Positions 31,901-42,439 of a stretch of DNA of 64,000 nucleotides are shown here, in pieces (position 1 is the stretch's first letter; each line of letters begins with the position of its first letter). The position numbers and the translations under genes were made by a program. Under the pieces are notes generated by a model. That model worked only from the letters and a program-made list of their open reading frames with translations, ran no database searches and had not been told where the DNA came from. Source of the DNA: Lineus longissimus (taxonomy: Eukaryota > Nemertea > Pilidiophora > Heteronemertea > Lineidae); contig NC_088320.1 in assembly GCF_910592395.1 (NCBI RefSeq), positions 14,756,501-14,820,500 of the forward strand, in the 5' to 3' direction.

Positions 31901-32238
31901 GACACTCGCTCTGTGTTCTTTGGAATATTTAATAATGCGGCTTCAACAGAATATCTGAAGCATTTTTGATCAGAATTTTGTACATTAATCACTGCTTTTT
32001 TATTTTGAATCTTATCTGGTAAAGGAATATAGCTTGATCCTGAAAGTGGCGTATATTTGATTGTGTGTAATTCAATCTTGATGACTTCTAAAAATTTCCA
32101 ACCAGAACCTTCCTGAACTAAATTTTCCAGTTCATTAAGGAAGTCTTCGATGAGAGTGTCATAATTAAGTTCTTGACCCACATAAATGATGTGTCTAGAA
32201 CGAAGTTGAAACTCTTTAACGTCATTCTTCCTTTGCAT
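28996..32238 (-). CDS. Protein-primed family B DNA polymerase (pPolB)
   Basis: The 1080-residue enzyme has all expected blocks: exonuclease I (VADFESS, ~305), a zinc-binding insertion with HNH-like spacing (CYVCDKEF...HNHFNGKYRGAACNNC), palm motif A (YLDANNLYG, ~690), motif B (FFKLMNNSCFGK, ~850) and motif C (LLYTDTDS, ~925). It replicates linear element DNA from protein-primed ends. No frame damage. The ATG at 32238 follows ATATTCTA rather than a TAAATG box, the clearest exception in this element. Homolog in Polinton-2: 56843-60586. Confidence 0.96.
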   Translation of the reverse strand: MQRKNDVKEFQLRSRHIIYVGQELNYDTLIEDFLNELENLVQEGSGWKFLEVIKIELHTIKYTPLSGSSYIPLPDKIQNKKAVINVQNSDQKCFRYSVEAALLNIPKNTERVSNYNKSEFDHMFKDLEYPVKIKDIEKFEKNNPDLAVNVFTFIPRQKVCFGNETTVYPISPVRISERILAEDKYINLLHYKDENDFPEGEKVENVKDNANYHYAWIKNFSRLVSKDHSKHKGAVKVCFRCMKITSAPAKEECERRYNQHFENCKQFECVRVSMPKDHEKILEFKHKKLEQKHPVFIVADFESSLKTIDKQLGEKTVQIQEHIPNSFSFYTCFDKNQIKAENLLVEYSVNDPNENIGERFCEEIEKAVYNIHDKHFSKPKAMLALTQVQQVKHKTAEKCYVCDKEFTEKNYKVRDHNHFNGKYRGAACNNCNLQLQAPDFIPVYFHNLSGYDAHLFVKNLKGRLNVIAKNSENYISFSKTLQVDEHKTLSIRFLDSYRLMQSSLANLANNLPNTEKKNLSKFFKGDAFDLVTRKGVYPYEWVDSYEKFQSQQLPPIEAFDSEFNATKISQEDYSHAKNVWEKFGCKTFRDYHEIYLRTDVLLLADIMDNFRQTCMEIYNLDPVWAYSASGLSWQAMLKKTDVKIELLTDVDHYNFFECGIRGGICRASHRYAKANNPYLKDFDKGQPTSYISYLDANNLYGLSMSEKLPHSNFKWMTQSELLKWQSIPCTLEVDLEYPQELHDLHNAYPLAPGHLNDKLIPNLQDKKKYIVHHKALKFYLSQGLKLTMIHRGISYTESYFLKEYIDLNTSQRAKAKNDFEKDFFKLMNNSCFGKTMESVRYRKNIKLATNVPQLRKLVNSNNYKDHKIFSEDLVMVESQKVEVCLNKPIFMGQAILDLSKIHMYDFHYNHMMKKYSCDKAQLLYTDTDSLVYHIQTDDILKDMQKDAELFDFSNFPKDTPLFDETNKKVIGKFKDEEAGHVITEFIALRSKLYAYTTDKDEEVKKCKGVKKNVVKNDITIEDYKSVLLEKIPIEKRMNVFRSRHHQIYTEQVTKCALNANDDKGTILEDGISTLALGFKK

Positions 32239-32275
32239 TAGAATATGTAGAATGATTGAAATTTTTAATCTTTAA

Positions 32276-33055
32276 TTAATTTAATTCTTTATTTTCCTCA
32301 TTAATTTTATCTTGCAAAACTGACTTAATTTTATTGAGATAGTTTTCAATGTCAATATGAGGCAAACCTTCCATTTGAAAATGATTAACATATCCTCTGA
32401 AAGCGGAGTCGAATGTTTTGAACTCTCTTAACTCCACATGTTTTTCAATCAACTCCTGGATGACTCTCTTTGTCATGGAACTTTTAACATTGATGTCAAG
32501 TTCCTTCGCTTGTTTGAAAAGATCTGATTTCAATAGTCTTTTCACTGGTTCTTTGGTCAAGAGTTCTTTCAATTTCTCAATATTGAGATTCTGAAAATTT
32601 TTATGACCAAGAGCCTTGACTTTTTCTAAAAGAGGTTTTCTAATAGAAATTTTTGGCTTTACAGGTTTAGGTTTAATGTCAACCAAATTTTCCTGTGAAA
32701 TTTTGTCCTCTAAAATTGTATCCAGCTGCCCTTTTTTGAATTTTCTAGGATTTATACCTAGTCGTTGAGCTAGAACTCTTTTTTCAAGTTGTGACAAGTC
32801 AGAAACTGGCTTGTCAATTTTCACTACGATGTCGTTGAAACTATTCGGAATTTGTTGAAGTCCTTCAAGTAACTTTTCTCTACTAAGACTTCCATAATTC
32901 TTCACCTTGTTTCTGTAGGCGAGAATTTTTAATTCGTCAGTCGACAATCCCTCAGCTGGAAAAGCCAGGCCTGTTGGAACATTTGTACTCGTATTTGACG
33001 ATGTAGACATGTCTTTATTTATAGAAAAATATTTTTTATTTTTCGTTCTCTCCAT
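32276..33055 (-). CDS. SAP-like repeat protein of Polinton-1
   Basis: The 259-residue protein contains about four helical repeats of SAP/Rho-N character: LSTDELKILAYRNKVKNYGS.SREKLLEGL (residues ~35-65), LEKRVLAQRLGINPRKFKKGQLDTIL, LLEKVKALGHKNFQNLNIEKLKELL and LFKQAKELDINVKSSMTKRVIQELI. SAP motifs bind DNA, so a DNA-condensing or replication-associated role is plausible. Two starts are possible: ATG at 33055 (TATAAATGG) and ATG at 33010, preceded by TAAATAAAGAC. The second begins the better-behaved MSTSSN tail. It is 37 bases upstream of pPolB on the same strand. Confidence 0.65.
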   Translation of the reverse strand: MERTKNKKYFSINKDMSTSSNTSTNVPTGLAFPAEGLSTDELKILAYRNKVKNYGSLSREKLLEGLQQIPNSFNDIVVKIDKPVSDLSQLEKRVLAQRLGINPRKFKKGQLDTILEDKISQENLVDIKPKPVKPKISIRKPLLEKVKALGHKNFQNLNIEKLKELLTKEPVKRLLKSDLFKQAKELDINVKSSMTKRVIQELIEKHVELREFKTFDSAFRGYVNHFQMEGLPHIDIENYLNKIKSVLQDKINEENKELN

Positions 33056-33399
33056 TTATATTATGAAAAAGTTTGTTATTAGATATAAGCATGGGGGGAT
33101 TCCCCTTTTTTTAGTTTCAGTTTCAATAAGTCATTTTATAATCAAGTTTTTGATTATAAGATTCCAAATAGAGACATGTATACATAGTCAAATACAAATA
33201 AAAACTATATCACAAAAGTAAAGGCTCTTGGTCACTTTTCAATTTTCCCAAGATTGAGAAATTGAAAGAACTCTAGTGAAATTTAAAATTCTAGTTAATC
33301 CTCACTTGAGCGAAAATCTAGAACTTAGGGCTCACCACGCCCATGAGAATTTGTGAAAATCATCATGAGGTGGTCATATTTATTATAGGAAAAGTTTTT
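33056..33399. other. Polinton-1 intergenic region with inverted repeats
   Basis: No convincing gene; a short plus-strand frame here is low-complexity. Imperfect inverted repeats are visible: CTAGTGAAATTTAAAATTCTAG around 33272-33293, and CTCACCACGCCCATGAG against CATGAGGTGGTC at 33331-33374. Confidence 0.5.
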
Positions 33400-33924
33400 T
33401 TAAAATTCATCTTCTAAAAATTCTGATGCTAGTGATACATTTTGATAGTATAGTTCATAGTCAATTTTCTTTCCCTTTGTCCTGTTTTCTTCTTTTGAAA
33501 CATGTCTCAAGTTACGCCAGTTCCAGCATAGCATAAGTTCTTCTTCAACAGTATGGTCAAAATGTGACTTAGGTAAAATGTGATCAATATGCCAATAATC
33601 ACCATAGTTTTCCCATGTCATATTTTCATCAAATTGATATTCAATCCACTTGTACAGACCATCTAGAAGACAACCAATAACATCTTCAAGTTTAGATTTT
33701 TCCTGTTTTTCATGAAGACATTTGGATAATATTGATGAAAGATAACTTGATTTTTTAAAAGATTCGTCGGTTGACCTTTTGTCAGTGTTATAGTTTGTGT
33801 CATATTTGTTCGTACATGGTTTACATTTATAACTTCTACCATATTTACATTTTTTATCTTTTTTAAAATCATTCAGTAATTTCTCTTGAGAACAATTTTT
33901 ACACTCTCTAACAAGGGACTCCAT
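33400..33924 (-). CDS. HNH endonuclease with N-terminal zinc ribbon
   Basis: The 174-residue protein has an N-terminal four-Cys motif (CKNC...CKYGRSYKCKPC) and the HNH core HIDHILPKSHF...CWNWRNLRHVSKEEN...KKIDY. The Polinton-2 protein at 54505-55680 has the same zinc motif and core (LDHVLPIKEF...CFAWFNIRPMEKTEN..KSAKVDY). HNH proteins cut DNA. A role in element replication, homing or excluding rivals cannot be told apart here. The ATG is in GTAAATGG and lies just inside the right TIR. Confidence 0.85.
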   Translation of the reverse strand: MESLVRECKNCSQEKLLNDFKKDKKCKYGRSYKCKPCTNKYDTNYNTDKRSTDESFKKSSYLSSILSKCLHEKQEKSKLEDVIGCLLDGLYKWIEYQFDENMTWENYGDYWHIDHILPKSHFDHTVEEELMLCWNWRNLRHVSKEENRTKGKKIDYELYYQNVSLASEFLEDEF

Positions 33925-33943
33925 TTACAAGAAAATAATTTGT

Positions 33944-34593
33944 ATTAAATATAAGATGAGTATAAAATTATTCCAAGAGATTAAATCCATAAAACTTTTT
34001 ACCTTGTTTTGTTTCCTTGACTCCTGTGAATCTTATATAATTGTGATCACGATTTATTTTTTGTTTGATGACACTCGTCGCCCACACGGTGACTTCTTTC
34101 GATTCTGAGTCAACAAGTTCAAGGATGGTTGATTCGCCTATCTTTGTACTTATATTTCTGAATGAGTTAATTCTATACCATGTGTTCACTGGAAGATCTT
34201 TAAATTTTAAATAATCTGTTGACTCTGTGACTCTTGATTCAAGTTCTTCGTTTGACGGAAAGTTCATTTTATTTACAAGAAAATAATTTTAGTTAAATAG
34301 ACGTTTTGAAATTTTTGAAATTTTTAAATTTTTAAAATTTTTGAAAATTTTGAAATTTTTTGAAATTTTTGAAAATTTAGAAATTTTTTGAAATTTTTGA
34401 AAATTTTGAAAATTTGAAATTTTTTGAAATTTTGGATGATTTGGATGATTTAGTGACTTGACTGAAGTTTGACTGGAAACTATTTAGACTAGGATTTGAC
34501 TGAGATAAGTTTTGAAACGTGTTGACTGGGATTTGACTTGGAGATTTTGACTGGGATTTGACTCTGAGTTAGAATACCCATTATTACACTACT
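33944..34593. repeat. Polinton-1 right terminal inverted repeat
   Basis: It mirrors 6785-7404. It has the same outer AGTCAA-type (here TTGACT) iterations at ~34450-34568, an AT-rich run of TTTTTGAAATTT repeats (34300-34430) and a complete copy of the small gene. Confidence 0.93.
33968..34267 (-). CDS. TIR-encoded small protein, copy 2 (possible OB-fold)
   Basis: This 99-residue protein is identical to the one at 7082-7381 except ILEL for LLEL and a final Glu for Asp. Near-identity despite 26 kb of separation suggests TIR homogenisation, as expected if the two ends serve as templates for each other during replication. Confidence 0.7.
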   Translation of the reverse strand: MNFPSNEELESRVTESTDYLKFKDLPVNTWYRINSFRNISTKIGESTILELVDSESKEVTVWATSVIKQKINRDHNYIRFTGVKETKQGKKFYGFNLLE

Positions 34594-34599
34594 CATACT
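34594..34599. repeat. Polinton-1 target-site duplication, right copy (CATACT)
   Basis: CATACT directly follows the element end ATTACACTACT and matches 6779-6784. Confidence 0.97.
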
Positions 34600-36100
34600 G
34601 CGCCAAAACATTTTCGAAAATCGCCGTCGTATAATAGAGGGAGAAAATTTTTTTCCGCGAGATGCATGTCTTGCATTCAAAAACATGTTGTCATCATGTT
34701 TCATATTATGTTTTCTTTTCAAGTATGACCTTATGTCGAGCTTTCTCGTACGGCAAAACATAGGGTTCATGTCAACACACTCTAATTAGCAGAACAATAC
34801 TGTTGGTAAAATAAGCAACCTTAAATTATTGGAATCATTATTACTACACACAGCAAAATGAATAATAAATAGTATAAAGCGGAAACTGAAAATGCCAAAC
34901 GCTAAAAATCAGTGAAATTACAGAGTATTATATAACGCAGATTAATGACTGCATAGTATTTTAGCCCTTCAATCATTGAAATCAAATATCGGCGCAATGC
35001 ACTTATACTAGACTGTGAAAGATGCTATTCGAGGGACGATAACCCCATGATTAAATGAGCCGAACAGTCTTGTCGACCGACAATTCTCACTTGGAAACTA
35101 CGGTATGCTTGCATGTGCTCAACAGCTATGCACGTTGAACTACTGCGCATCCATGTTTAACGTGGGACAATGAAATTGTGTAATATGCCCCCCCCCCCCC
35201 CGAGCCAACAGCCTCCAAGCCACCGCACACACAAAGTTTTATACGTTGATTTTGTTGAATTTATTTGTCGAGTGAGAAATACTTGATGTTAACTTGATGA
35301 TCCAAATTGTAATAGTATGTGGGATGAAATACATGGCTTTCATACGGCGAACATTTGTATTATGTCTTGCTGACAACATATCAGTAGCATATATCTTGCT
35401 GACAAATAGAAGTGAGTAAAGAACACAAACCCCAATGGAACCGACTTCATCAACGTGTTGATTATCATTGGAAACAGCGAGTTAAACCACCACCACTTAC
35501 TTATACCGAAGTTCTCTCAGCCGTCTATTCATTTTTCATCCAGTCGGCCAATTTCCTATTCCAAACAAAACTCTCTGTAATTTTCTCACATCGGTTTCCA
35601 AATGAGACTCTCCGTGAATCACCTCAAATTACGTCACAATTTTCCCCCTTATTCAATAATGATCGACGTCAACACCTCCATGATGGTTAACTTGAACTCC
35701 TTTTAGCAATCGGACTACCACTGCAGAGAACCACAGAATATGGATTGAAACGCAGCATAACGCTCTTCATCAACCTATCAGTCAATGGAACACGAGATAA
35801 GAACAGTGTGAGAAGAGAACATTATTTCTGCAAACCTATTCAAAAAGTTTCGATTCAATCACACCAGATGCGTAGCTTTAAAAGCAAATATCCACCTTGC
35901 AACTGGAGAAATTACTTTATTATCGATGTTTTGTTCGGTTTTGGTGACAAGCCATTTCACACTTCAATTAGGCCACCTAATGAACTCTATTATTCTCTTC
36001 TAATTTATCAACGTGCTTTGACGCCGGCAGCTATATAGGTCTAATGATGTGAGCTAGGGGGTATTTACGGACATTTCAATGCCATATTTATTTTTTGTTG
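34600..36100. other. Host flank and spacer of array unit A
   Basis: 34600-35240 shows no gene. From ~35240 the sequence is the spacer of the GPCR array (compare 37970 onward, 41370 onward, 44440 onward). A run of C residues lies at ~35190. Short frames here are not convincing. Confidence 0.6.
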
Positions 36101-36107
36101 CATTCAA

Positions 36108-36320
36108 ACACCTTCTCCAATGCCTGTCTAAACCGACGGCCCGTTGCACAGTACATGTAGATGAAAAACATGACAAAGCTGTTTAAAATGCTCAAAAGTA
36201 TGAAATATTGAGAATACTAAAATTGGTCTAGTCGATATCGAGACTTGAAGAGAATGGAATTAGTCAACGTATTTGTGACATCTCGCCTGGAAGATGAAAA
36301 ATCAATGCCTCTGTGACAGC
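36108..36320 (-). pseudogene. Decayed GPCR 3' remnant, unit A (TM6-TM7-tail)
   Basis: Minus-strand translation in broken frames resembles the last ~70 residues of the intact receptors (SLDI..., LNSFV.FFIYC, RFRQALEKVF). Equivalent remnants lie at ~39072-39290, 42440-42655 and 45541-45755, always 3' of a full-length receptor. Confidence 0.65.
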
Positions 36321-36512
36321 CGGGTTGCTTAGATGTATATCATTGAGGAGCCGTGTTGCTTCATGGAGATGTTATGATGTTTTATTTTTCTAATACCGGG
36401 AAATTGTATTGATGATGGTCTATTTTATTTTTATTGTCCAGATACCACATTCTAGGGCTAAATTGTGAGAGAAAAGCATTTGTTTTCTGACATTCTACTC
36501 CCAAACCAAATA

Positions 36513-37547
36513 TCAGTTTTGGTTACATTTGAATACCTTTCCCAAGGCTTGTCTAAACCGTCGTCCCAACGCACAGTAGATGAAGAAATTGACAAAACTG
36601 TTCAAATTGCTCAGAAAGTAGGAAGTATCGATAACGCCAAAATAAGCATACCTGTCGATATCGAGACCTGAATAGGATTGAATTAATCCAAGTACTTGGG
36701 AAAGCCCGCCCGGGAGTTCTAGAATTATAAATATCACCACCACTGTGACCACTCTATGCGTAACCATCTTAATCAGTTTGGCTCGCTCTGCGTCTTTCTT
36801 GGTGAGATGTCTAGTAGTCGCCTGATTTAGGCTCAATGATATCAAGCGAGTGAAGATTATAAGGCTCGTTATTGGTATCAATGAATTAATAATGATATGA
36901 ATGACACTAATGTAGGTGATGTCGAAGTAATGGTTAACGTACAAAGCTGTGTACTTCCACCAGGGCAGGATCATACGTGAGCAAGGGTCGTAACGAAATG
37001 TCACCTCGTACGAGAGGAACAGAGGTATTCGATACAAGAAGGCGCCAAAACAGATTGCGGATAGCGAAATGTAGGCATTCCTCTTTGTGCATAAAGCTGC
37101 CGCCAACAGTGGCCTGCAGACTGCAATGAATCGCTCAGTGGCAACACAAAAAGTGATATAGATGGATGAAGTCTTTGAAAAGAAAATCATTGTGCGGAGA
37201 TAACTGTATGCGTGCGCATGCAACAAAATATACTCGAACCAAAATCCCGTATAGTAATACAAGACCTGCATTGATTCACCAAATACTTGCGAAATCAAGA
37301 CTAAACTATCGGTTACTGCTAAACCTTGTAGCAGCACAGAAGTTGATGTGTATGGCCGCTCATGTCCTATACCAATAATAGCAAGTATATTTGCTGGAAA
37401 GCCAATTACTGCCATGATTAATGTTAATGGTACATTAACGGTGAAAACCGCAAAATCATAGAAACCAAGCAAGGGATAAATCGGATACAAACATATTCCA
37501 TTCTCTCTGGATATGGTGAAAGGAATGGTCTCGGTGGTTGTCGCCAT
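36513..37547 (-). CDS. Class A (rhodopsin-type) GPCR, array copy A
   Basis: The 344-residue, intronless receptor has seven hydrophobic helices. TM1 holds IGFPANILAI (N1.50 region). The TM3 end is ATERFIAVCRP, with ERF in place of DRY. The TM7 end is NFFIYCALGRRFRQAL, in place of NPxxY. There is no cysteine at the usual TM3 position (3.25), so the conserved ECL2 disulfide partner is missing. Copies C and D are ~96-97% identical. This copy alone has TTTE instead of TTNE at residues 3-6, losing an N-glycosylation site. Single-exon, tandem and fast-changing receptors of this type are usually chemosensory or peptide receptors in invertebrates; the ligand is unknown. Confidence 0.9.
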   Translation of the reverse strand: MATTTETIPFTISRENGICLYPIYPLLGFYDFAVFTVNVPLTLIMAVIGFPANILAIIGIGHERPYTSTSVLLQGLAVTDSLVLISQVFGESMQVLYYYTGFWFEYILLHAHAYSYLRTMIFFSKTSSIYITFCVATERFIAVCRPLLAAALCTKRNAYISLSAICFGAFLYRIPLFLSYEVTFRYDPCSRMILPWWKYTALYVNHYFDITYISVIHIIINSLIPITSLIIFTRLISLSLNQATTRHLTKKDAERAKLIKMVTHRVVTVVVIFIILELPGGLSQVLGLIQSYSGLDIDRYAYFGVIDTSYFLSNLNSFVNFFIYCALGRRFRQALGKVFKCNQN

Positions 37548-37599
37548 CGCAGCTGGTTTTAACCTTCAAATCTACAAGCATAAAATATTACTTTTTTTA

Positions 37600-37825
37600 T
37601 AACATACAGTTCACCAGTTGGCACCCCTGGATAAAGAAGCTCTTGGTTACACGATAGACCAATTTTCTGGTCGTTACTGCGACATGTGTATCACCCCGTT
37701 GCGTGTAAACGGCGAATAACACCAAATTATAGAAACAAATCAAGCAAAGTGTGGGATACAAACATAGTCCACACTTTATGGATGTGCTGAAAAAAGTGGA
37801 CTCGCCAGTTGTCATCATCGTAGAT
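37600..37825 (-). pseudogene. Decayed GPCR 5' remnant, unit A
   Basis: A frame starting MMTTGESTFFSTSIKCGLCLYP parallels the intact receptors' N-terminus (MATT.E.IPFTIS...CLYP, then F.L.LFAVY). It lacks the helices beyond TM1. Equivalent remnants: ~40990-41213, 44035-44290 and 47154-47399. Confidence 0.65.
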
Positions 37826-39071
37826 GTTTTTTACCTTAAAATCTACGAGCAAATCATCACATTTTTACAAAAAAAATGCTACTAGCTTTGGCTGTAGTTT
37901 CCATCAGGCATTTTGATACATGGCTCTCTGGATAAAGAAGCTCTCGGTTAAGGTCAAAATTGATGAACTAATCTTCTGGTCGATGCTGCGTATCACTGCC
38001 TTCTCGAGGTGACGTCATGATCCAGATTTATTTGGTGAATGGAATAAGAAAGACCTGACTTATTCAAACTGGTTTTTCAATGTTGCATGAAATACCCAAC
38101 TTTCATGCGGCGTCCGGTAAACATTTGTGTTTTGGCTTATATATTGCCGACTAACTGGAGCGATTAAATAAAACAAAACCCAAAGGAAATGATTTCATCA
38201 AGGTATTGATTATCATCGAAAACAAGGCATCATTATTTGCCAGATATTAAACTTTGTTCCAACACTAACACCTAACGAAGTTCTCTTAGCCGCCTATTCG
38301 TTTTTCATTAAGTTGGCCAATTTCCAATTCCTGTTGGACAGTTCGAACAAAACTCTTTGTAAATTTCTCACATCCTGTCCAAATGAGACTGTGTGTGCAT
38401 CATCTGAAATTACTTGACAATATCCTCCTTTAACTTATGATATTGATCGACGTAAACACCTCCATGATGGTGAACTCGAACTCCTTTTAGCAATCGGACT
38501 ACCACTGCAGAGAACTAGCGAATATGGATAGAAACGCAGCATAACGCTCTTCGTAAACCTATCAGCCAATGGAACATGTAATGGAAGAGTGTGAATAGAG
38601 AATATAAAGTATATTTCTGTAAACCTACCCAAAAAGTTTCGATTCAATCCCACAAGATGTGTACCTTTGAAAACAAATATCCACCTTGCAACTGGAGAAA
38701 TTACTTCATGATATCGGTGTTGTGTTCGATTTTGGTGAAAACGGAATACTGTTGAATGCTGAACAATGGAAGAAATCGGTTAAATGTTTATGTTTACTGT
38801 GAGATGCAGTTCTTGTGAATATTGCTAACCGGTTCATTCATCGCTGTGATCATATATCCCATTAAACGTTCGCAGTCGCCTAATGATGTTATCACTAAAT
38901 CTACCAAGTCCAGCTAACAAGCAATTTTACACTTGAGTTATGCCACTTTATGAAATTTATTTTTCTCCTCTGATTTATCAACGTACTTTGACTCCGGCAG
39001 TTATATAGGCTAATGATGTGAGCTAGGGGGTATTTACGGACATTTCACTGCCACATTTTATTTTTGATTGC

Positions 39072-39290
39072 ATTAAAACACCTTCTCCAATGCTTGTCTA
39101 AACCGCCGGCCCGTTGCACAGTAGATGAAAAAATTGACAAAGCTGTTTAAATTGCTCAGAAAGAATGAAATATTAAGAATACCAAAATTGGCATAGTCTA
39201 TATCGAGACTTGAATATGATGGAATTAGTCAACGTATTTGTGACGTCTCGCCTGGGAGATATAAAATCAATACCACTTTGACAATCCGAT
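39072..39290 (-). pseudogene. Decayed GPCR 3' remnant, unit B
   Basis: It encodes a recognisable TM6-TM7-tail segment (LNSFVNFFIYCATGRRFRQALEKVF-like on the minus strand) with no upstream helices. It is collinear with the remnants of the other units. Confidence 0.65.
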
Positions 39291-39939
39291 ACGATACAGA
39301 GGAGCCGTGTTGCTTCACAGTGATCCTGCCATATTTCAAAGAGGGGCCGCGTCGCAACATAGGGACGCTAAAATACTAATATTTTTTTGTTACAGGGAGA
39401 GGCCGTGGCACTTCACAGTGACCATGAAATACATGTAGATCATTGAGGAGCCGCGTCTCTTCACAGAGATGTTATGACGTTGTATCTTTCCTATATGATG
39501 AAATGCGTAGATGCAATGATGGGGACGAAGCTGAAAGTCGACATCGGGGCACTCGGGCAGCTGGAAGACGCTTCCCGGGCTACAAATAACGAATAATGAG
39601 TTATACTGGATGAGTTGAAACTAAATATAAAAAAAACTTCGAACGCTTTCAGAAAATTAGGTACTGATAAAACTTGGAAAAAAACAAACATATTGAAGTA
39701 GAAAACCGCCAACTCCTTTAAGATGGGGCTCCAAGAGCGAGGTGAATGCTTTTATTTTCGACGTCAATAAAAACAAAAGGTTTCATATGACTCAAAATCA
39801 GCTTGTTTCAATCACTGCTACTGTGCGATGTAGTCGCTTCTATTTTCGTTGTTGTCGGCAGAAAGAAAAGTCACCACCTAGATTTCAGAAGAAGATCGGA
39901 AACTCGTGTAATCTGGCATTATTAATTAACATCGGTGAC

Positions 39940-40986
39940 ACTGAAATACTCTCCGCAGGGCTTGTCTGAACCGTTGCCCTGTTGAACAGTAGATGAAGAA
40001 ATTCACAAAACTGTTTAAATTGCTCAGAAAGTATGAAATTTCGAGAACACTCCAATTTAAATAAATGTCTAAAGCGAGACTTGAGTATGATTGAATTGTC
40101 CAAGCAGTGCGGAAAGCCCGCCTGGCATCTCCAGTGTTATAAATATAACCACCACGGTCACCACCCGATACGTAACCATCCTCATTTGTTTGTCTCGCTG
40201 TACGTCATTCTTGGTGAGATGAGAAGTAGCCGCCTGCTTTAGGCTAGATAATATCAAGCCGGTGAGGATTGTGAGACTAATTATTGGTATCAATGAATTG
40301 AAAATGATATGAAGGCTTACTACGTATGTCAGATCAAAATAATAGTCAAAGTACAAGTCAGTATAATGCCACCAAGGCACGATCATACGCGAGCAAGGGT
40401 CGTAATGGAATTCGACTCCATATGAGAGGAACAGGGGGATTCTATACAAAAACGCCCCGAAACAGATCGCGAATAGTGAAATGTAGGCGTTCCTTTTTGT
40501 GCATATAGCTGCCGCCCACAGAGGCCTGCAGACAGCAATGAATACCTCTGTGGCAACACAAACAGTGACACAGATGGATGCAGTCTTTGAAAAGAAAATC
40601 AGTGTGCGGAGATAACTGTATGCGTGCGTATGAAACAACATATACTCGAACCAAAAACCCCTGTAGATGTACAAGTTTTGCAATCATTTTCCAAATAATA
40701 CCGAAACCAAGACCAGACTGTCAGCAACGGCTAAACCTTGTAGCAGCACAGAAGTTGATGTGTATGGCCGCTCATATCCTATGCCAATAATCGCAAGTAT
40801 ATTTGCTGGAAAGCCAATTACTGCCATGATTAATGTTAATGGTACATTAACGGTGAACATCGCCAAATCATAGAAACCAATCAAAGGCAGTATTGAATAC
40901 AAACATGTTCCATTCTCTCTGGATATGGTGAAAGGAATGGTCTCGTTAGTTGTCGCCATCGCAGCTGGTTTCAAATCTACGAGCAT
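39940..40986 (-). pseudogene. GPCR pseudogene, array copy B
   Basis: The reading frame from the ATG at 40961 (or 40986, in frame) is interrupted by an in-frame TGA at 40684-40686, at the position of Ser92 in the intact copies. A small deletion near 40100 (within the TM6-ECL3 region) shifts the rest, including the TM7/tail codons. Overall similarity to copies A, C and D is clearly lower than theirs to each other. It has the same ERF-type TM3 region altered to EVF. Not expected to be functional. Confidence 0.88.
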
Positions 40987-40989
40987 AAA

Positions 40990-41213
40990 GTTGATATTTT
41001 TGTAACATCTAGTTCACCAGTTGGCACCCCTGGATAAAGCAGCTCTTGGTTAGCGATAGACCAATTTTCTGGTGCATGCGTATCACTCTGTTGTGAATAA
41101 ACGGCGAATAACACCAAATCATAGAAACAAATCAAGTGATGTGTCGGATACAAACATAGTCCACGCATCAATATAGATGTGGTAAAAAGAGCGGCCTTGC
41201 AAGTTGTCACCAT
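40990..41213 (-). pseudogene. Decayed GPCR 5' remnant, unit B
   Basis: The frame starting MVTTCKAALFTTSI...GLCLYPTHHLICFYDLVLFAVY matches the receptor N-terminus and TM1 start only. Confidence 0.65.
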
Positions 41214-42439
41214 CGTCGATGTGTGTTACCTCAAATCAACGAGCAAATCAATGTCTACTAGCTTTGACTGTAGCTTCCATCAGTTTGCTCTCTGGATAAA
41301 GAAGCTCTCGGTTATACCTCAAGTCAAGATCGATGCACTAATGTGCAAGTCATTGTTGCATATAAAACCCGTGTCGAGGTGACGTCATGATCAAGTTTTA
41401 TTCGTTGATTTTGTTGAATTATTTGTTGAGTGACAAAAACTTGACCATGTTGACTTGATGATCCAATGGCTTTCATGCGGCGAACATTTGTATTTTGGCT
41501 TGCTGACAACATATCAGTCACATGTATCTTGCCGACCAACAGGAGTGATTAAAGAACACAAACCCCAATGGACTGATTTCATCAATGTGTTGATTATCGT
41601 CGGAAACAACGCGTTAAATTGCAAAACGTTCAACCACCACCACTAACTTAAAACGAAGTTCTCTCAGCCGTCAATTCATTTTTCATCCAGCCAATTTCCT
41701 ATTCCTATGGTGTGATTAGAACAAAACGCTCTGTTTTTTCTCACATCGGTTTCCAAATGAGACTCGCCGTGAATCACATCCAATTACTTCACAATATCCT
41801 CCTTTATCTTGTGATATTGATCGACGTAAACACCTCCATGATGGTGAACTCGAACTCCTTTTAGCAATCGGACTACCACTGCAGAGAACCACCGAATATG
41901 GATAGAAACGCAGCATAACGCTCTTTGTCAACCTATCAGTCAATGGGGCACAAAAACAGAACAGTGTGAATAGAGAATATAAAGTATATTTCTGTATATT
42001 TCCAAAAAGTTTCGATTCAATCACACTAGATGCGTAATTTTGAAAAGAAATGTTCAAACCTTGCAACTGGAGAAATTACTTTATAATAACGGTGTTGTGT
42101 TCGGTTTTGGTGAAAACAGAATACTGTTGAATGCTGAACAATGGAAGAAATCGCTTTAATGTTTAAGTTTACTGTGAGATGCAGTTCTTGTGAATATTGC
42201 TAAACGGTTCATACATCGCTGTGATCATATCTCCCCCATTATACATTCGCAGTCGCCTAATGATGTTCTCACTGAATATACCAAGTCTAGCTAACAAGCA
42301 ATTTTACACTTCAATTATGCCACTTATTGAACTCTATCATTCTCTTCTAATTTATCAACGTAGTTTGACTCCGGCAGTTATATAGGCTAATGATGTGGGC
42401 TAGGGGGTATTTACTGCCACATTTTATTTTTGATTGCAT

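Larger units (their letters stand above)
6785..34593. mobile_element. Polinton-1: complete Polinton/Maverick with a nested LTR element
   Basis: The element has AG...CT ends, long terminal inverted repeats (~6785-7404 and ~33944-34593) and a 6-bp target-site duplication. It carries the diagnostic set: protein-primed DNA polymerase B, DDE integrase, packaging ATPase, double-jelly-roll major capsid protein and jelly-roll minor capsid protein. Total length is 27.8 kb, or about 16.4 kb without the nested retroelement. Polintons are self-synthesising transposons that may also form virions. This copy has a gene split by insertion, one frameshift and an altered integrase triad, so it is probably no longer autonomous. 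Confidence 0.97.

Noticed and set aside
33009-33221. 70-residue plus-strand ORF between Polinton-1 genes
   Set aside because: Antisense to the SAP-like gene at its start, low complexity, TTG/ATG choice arbitrary, no homolog.
40069-40683. Separate 204-residue receptor gene
   Set aside because: It is the downstream part of the copy B pseudogene after an in-frame TGA; its apparent Met is a TTG.
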